Position numbers and translations under genes: made by a program. The notes beneath the pieces were generated by a model. It searched no databases and was not told the DNA's origin. It was given only the letters and a program-made list of their open reading frames with translations. From CAZYWA01 sp964650975 [NCBI: uncultured bacterium] (GTDB taxonomy: Bacteria > JADJOY01), in the NCBI GenBank assembly GCA_964650975.1, contig CAZYWA010000091.1, forward strand, positions 1 through 19,416: 19,416 nucleotides of DNA, given 5' to 3'. Below are positions 16,754 to 19,416 of the stretch, piece by piece (position 1 is the first letter of the stretch; the number at the start of each line of letters is the position of its first letter).

Positions 16754-18167
16754 CGTTGTGCAGGATCCAGGCGGCGGCGAGCAGCGCGCCGATCGTCACC
16801 GCGGGCAGCGCGATCTGCCCGCGGCGATCGGCGTCCTTCTCGACCTGGGTCAGCAGCACTCCGGCGAGGGCCGCGAGCGGCGGCGCCGGCAGCGAGAAGA
16901 GATCCCATTCGTTCAGGATCCCCACGTTGAGCACCGCCATGTCGGGATTGAAGAAGAAGATGTAGCAGCCCGTCATGAAGACGCACGACGCGAGGAAGAT
17001 CACGTCGCGCCGGAGCATGCGCCGCGCCGGGCGCAGCGACGCCAGCGCCGCGATGCACACCAGGAACGCCGGCCCCGCGATCAGCAGCAGCTCGTTCAGC
17101 GTCGCGGCGAAGTGCGCCGCGGAGAACATCGTGAACTTCTCGAACGGAGTCTCGATGCGCGTGAGCGGCACCCAGAGCTTGCCGTCGCCGCCGCCGAAGC
17201 GCGTGATCGTGAGGCCCGTCGCGCTGCCCATCAGGTGCGAGCCGAGCCAGAGCGCCAGGCCGGTGGGAATCGCCGCGGCCACGACGCCGCCGATGCCCTG
17301 GCGCAGACCGTCGACCAGCCAGCCCTCGCGAAGGTGCAGGCGGACCGGGGTGTCGGGCGGGCCCGGCTCGCCGAACACCCGCAGCACGAAGATCACCACC
17401 AGCGTCGGGCCGAGCCACGGCGCCGACAGGTGAATCCACGACGTCACCGCCAGCACGAAGCACGGCACAGCGAACGGCACGCGCCCCTCGAGATACGCGT
17501 TTCCGGCCCAGAGGTAGAGCAGAATTCCCGCTCCCAGCAGGCTGTAATTCTCGATGTTGCCGAAGAAGAGCTGCATGGTGCCGAGGCTCAGCAGGAACGC
17601 CGCGATCCACAGCCGGTGGTGGAGATCTTTCGCCACGGAGCGGACGAAGCCCACCACCGCCGTCAGCCAGATCAGACCCGCGGTGCAGCTCACGGCCGCG
17701 ATCGACTCGCCGGGCGGGAAGCCGAACCGCGCGTTCAAGAACAGATACACGTGCGTGGTGATGAACCGGTCGAGCGGCTCCTTCCAGTTCCAGGGCGGCG
17801 AGCCGTCGGTCAGGATGCTGATCGTGGACTCGCCGTCGCCGTAGAGCGTCCGGCTGCGCGCGAGCCAGAAGGACACCGCGAGGCCAGCGAATGCGACGAG
17901 CGCGAGGACCGTTCGTGCCGCCGGCGACAGGCGGTCGATGCTTCGCGCCGCGGTCTCCCGCAGCCAGCGGTTGCTCGCCGGCCACAGCGTGAGCAGCGCG
18001 ACGAGCCCCGCGACGGCGCGTGCCACGGCCGGCCAGCTACCGATCCACAGGATTCCCCACGCGGCCTCGACCGGCAGCGCCGGTGAGGCGAGAGCGCCGA
18101 TCAGCAACAGCGCAAGGAGCAGCCGCGCCAGTGGAGCCGAGGATCGATCGTCGTCGGGCGTGGCCAT
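16737..18167 (-). CDS. Polytopic membrane protein, GT-C glycosyltransferase-like, function unknown
   Basis: The 476-residue protein has roughly ten to twelve hydrophobic segments. After the second or third helix comes LYGDGESTISILTDG (D111, E113) followed by a loop leading to TTHVYLFLNARFG. An acidic pair in the first long outer loop is where GT-C glycosyltransferases carry their catalytic Asp/Glu. Further on, FFGNIENYSLLGAGILLYL and NEWDLFSLPAPPLAALAG are striking and probably conserved. I do not recognise a named family with confidence; a lipid-linked-sugar transferase is the best guess, and a transporter or structural protein is not excluded. The ATG at 18167 is followed by a polar N-terminus and then a helix, which fits. 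It is convergent with the cco operon and not obviously related to it. Confidence 0.72.
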   Translation of the reverse strand: MATPDDDRSSAPLARLLLALLLIGALASPALPVEAAWGILWIGSWPAVARAVAGLVALLTLWPASNRWLRETAARSIDRLSPAARTVLALVAFAGLAVSFWLARSRTLYGDGESTISILTDGSPPWNWKEPLDRFITTHVYLFLNARFGFPPGESIAAVSCTAGLIWLTAVVGFVRSVAKDLHHRLWIAAFLLSLGTMQLFFGNIENYSLLGAGILLYLWAGNAYLEGRVPFAVPCFVLAVTSWIHLSAPWLGPTLVVIFVLRVFGEPGPPDTPVRLHLREGWLVDGLRQGIGGVVAAAIPTGLALWLGSHLMGSATGLTITRFGGGDGKLWVPLTRIETPFEKFTMFSAAHFAATLNELLLIAGPAFLVCIAALASLRPARRMLRRDVIFLASCVFMTGCYIFFFNPDMAVLNVGILNEWDLFSLPAPPLAALAGVLLTQVEKDADRRGQIALPAVTIGALLAAAWILHNARLTG

Positions 18168-18232
18168 GGCTCGCTGTGCGCCTGGTTCGGGGGGCGCTGC
18201 AGCGAGTGTGGCATGGCGAGGCTGCGTTGAGG

Positions 18233-18259
18233 GAAACGGCGCCTCTTCAGGCGGAGGCG
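18233..18259 (-). terminator. Weak candidate terminator after the FG-GAP/TSP3 gene
   Basis: Read on the minus strand, CGCCTC (18259-18254) pairs with GAGGCG (18245-18240) around an 8-nt loop, starting one base after the stop codon of the repeat protein, and is followed by CCGTTTCCC. The T content is low, so this is a possibility only. The rest of the 93-base gap up to the next gene start shows nothing clear. Confidence 0.28.
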
Positions 18260-18260
18260 T

Positions 18261-19416
18261 TCAATTGGGCGCGGCCGCGAAGTTGAGAGTCGGGCTGGCC
18301 GTGAGGATGAACTGAAACGTGTCGTAGGGCGGTGCCAGCAGCAGGAAGTCGGAAACGGCGAACGTGGCGTTCGAGATCGTGAATCTGCCGCTTCCGTCGG
18401 TGTTCGTGCCACCGTCCACGAAGGTCCCGGAGAGCGTCGCGTCGCTCTGCAGCGAGACGCTTTGGCCAGCCGCGCTGGCGGCGAATGTGCCCTGGAATGG
18501 AATCGAGAAGGCCCCGGTCGTCGGATCCCAGGCTCCGGTGCCACCGCCCCTCAGGCCCAATTGAATCCCGCTGAAAGGGATCTTGAGGACGGGGAAGAAC
18601 GTCACGTTCGAGCCCGTGAGCGCGAGGCCGGTCAGAGTCAGGTGATTGGTCTTGGCGTCGAAGCTCACATCGAGGGTACCGCTCGGCTGGAGGGTGCTCG
18701 TCTGGTGGTCGTTGGCGCCTGTGGCCGCGCTCAAGAGAGTCAGTGCGATCTGATTCGCGCTGCCGGCCTTGGGCAGGAGATGCCCGGTTCTCGTCACGGC
18801 TTCGCACGCGTCACCGATGCCATCGCCGTCCTGGTCCGCCTGGTCCGAGTTCGCGACGTACACGCAGTTGTCGCAGGCGTCGCCGACGCCGTCGCCATCC
18901 GAATCGGCCTGTGACGGGTTGGAGACCGTCGGACAGTTGTCCTGTCCGTCGAGTCGTCCGTCACCATCCGAGTCGGGTACGTCGCATCTCGTGCCGAGCT
19001 GCATCTCGGTCAGGTCGTCGAGGCCGTCGCCGTCGCCGTCCTGGGCCACGAGGGAGTTCCGCCACAGGGCGAGCCGGCCCGCGCCGGTGGTGCCGACGAC
19101 GTCGTCGAATCCGTCACCGTCGAAATCGCCGACGGCGACCGAGGCGACACGATCCGTGGCGTGGCCGGACGAGAGAAGCGATGCGAGCTGCCAGCCGCCG
19201 TTTCCATCCTCGGCGACGACACGCGCGTTCGAGTCGGCATCGGAGCCGGCCACCATCGAATGGCGCCCGAGGATCATCCATTCCGCATGACGGATCGACG
19301 TCAACGAAATTCCGAGATCGAGCGATGTCGGGTGCAGCGCACCGCCCCCGACGGTGAGGACCGAGAGCATCCCGCTCGAGCTCACACCGATGATGTCCGC
19401 GTCGCCGTCTCCATCC
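18261..19416 (-). CDS. Secreted FG-GAP / thrombospondin type 3 repeat protein, C-terminal part (5' end outside window)
   Basis: The reading frame is open to the right edge of the window, where [10 protein letters not shown] is still part of an FG-GAP (VCBS-like) repeat, so the start lies outside. About 384 residues are visible. A second FG-GAP unit, [13 protein letters not shown], follows, then a block of Asp-rich calcium-binding repeats (see the separate entry), then about 180 residues rich in beta strands, Thr, Ser and Gly, with no recognised domain name. Such proteins are exported and form beta-propeller surface or extracellular domains stabilised by Ca2+. No sorting signal or C-terminal secretion domain is recognisable at the end ([10 protein letters not shown]). 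The function, whether adhesive or structural, is inferred only from the repeat types. Confidence 0.9.
   Translation of the reverse strand, partial: DGDGDADIIGVSSSGMLSVLTVGGGALHPTSLDLGISLTSIRHAEWMILGRHSMVAGSDADSNARVVAEDGNGGWQLASLLSSGHATDRVASVAVGDFDGDGFDDVVGTTGAGRLALWRNSLVAQDGDGDGLDDLTEMQLGTRCDVPDSDGDGRLDGQDNCPTVSNPSQADSDGDGVGDACDNCVYVANSDQADQDGDGIGDACEAVTRTGHLLPKAGSANQIALTLLSAATGANDHQTSTLQPSGTLDVSFDAKTNHLTLTGLALTGSNVTFFPVLKIPFSGIQLGLRGGGTGAWDPTTGAFSIPFQGTFAASAAGQSVSLQSDATLSGTFVDGGTNTDGSGRFTISNATFAVSDFLLLAPPYDTFQFILTASPTLNFAAAPN
18801..19040 (-). repeat. Thrombospondin type 3-like calcium-binding repeat block (protein-level)
   Basis: The encoded segment contains four Asp-rich loops: [38 protein letters not shown] and [12 protein letters not shown]. 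They are separated by T-V-S-N-P-S-Q-A and Y-V-A-N-S-D-Q-A, the N-x-x-Q-x-D spacing typical of TSP type 3 repeats. Cysteines at the ends of the DNC and DAC units would form disulfides, and the Asp side chains bind Ca2+. It links the FG-GAP propeller region to the C-terminal beta-rich domain. Confidence 0.88.

Overview
The window is a GC-rich, densely coded bacterial segment. Its gene content (Pkn-type kinase, FG-GAP and thrombospondin type 3 repeat proteins, a secreted subtilase with a Cys-rich tail, a fused cbb3 oxidase) suggests an uncultured member of the Myxococcota or of a nearby deep-branching phylum such as Binatota or Eisenbacteria. The sequence alone does not settle the phylum. I see no rRNA, tRNA, CRISPR array, insertion sequence, integrase or phage gene.

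Layout. Positions 2-705 (+) hold the end of a polysaccharide deacetylase overlapping a GNAT acetyltransferase, followed by a terminator-like hairpin. Positions 787-3903 (-) hold a Ser/Thr kinase fused to a cyclic-nucleotide-binding domain, preceded by a DUF2142 membrane protein. Positions 4009-8112 (+) hold a VOC (glyoxalase-fold) protein, a secreted subtilisin-family protease with a PA domain and a cystine-knot-like tail, and a DUF885 lipoprotein with HExxxGH and GEGWAHY motifs. Positions 8198-16723 (+) are a respiratory locus: a small periplasmic cytochrome c, a structured gene-free stretch of 321 bases, then ccoI, ccoS, a fused ccoNO, ccoQ, a monoheme ccoP, ccoG and a TauE/SafE (DsbD_2-like) membrane protein. 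Positions 16737-19416 (-) hold a GT-C-like polytopic membrane protein and the 3' part of a large secreted FG-GAP/TSP3 protein that runs off the window.

How the genes work together. The core is a complete-looking cbb3-type (C-family) haem-copper oxidase, a high-affinity terminal oxidase that takes electrons from c-type cytochromes and reduces O2. CcoI is the copper-exporting P-type ATPase that feeds CuB assembly. CcoS and CcoG are assembly factors, the fused CcoNO carries the catalytic centre plus the first haem c, and CcoQ and CcoP are small accessory and electron-entry subunits. From ccoI to the TauE/SafE gene each gene overlaps the next by 4-13 bases or lies 3 bases away, implying one translationally coupled operon. 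A sigma-54-like -24/-12 element lies just upstream of the cytochrome c gene. No ccoH is visible.

Points most worth a second look: the CcoN-CcoO fusion with an extra two-helix linker, the monoheme CcoP, the hairpin-rich stretch between the cytochrome c gene and ccoI, the sigma-54-like promoter, the kinase-cNMP fusion, and the C-C-CC-C-C knot on the secreted protease. I did not find a clearly undescribed system; these are variants of known families plus some unexplained structure.
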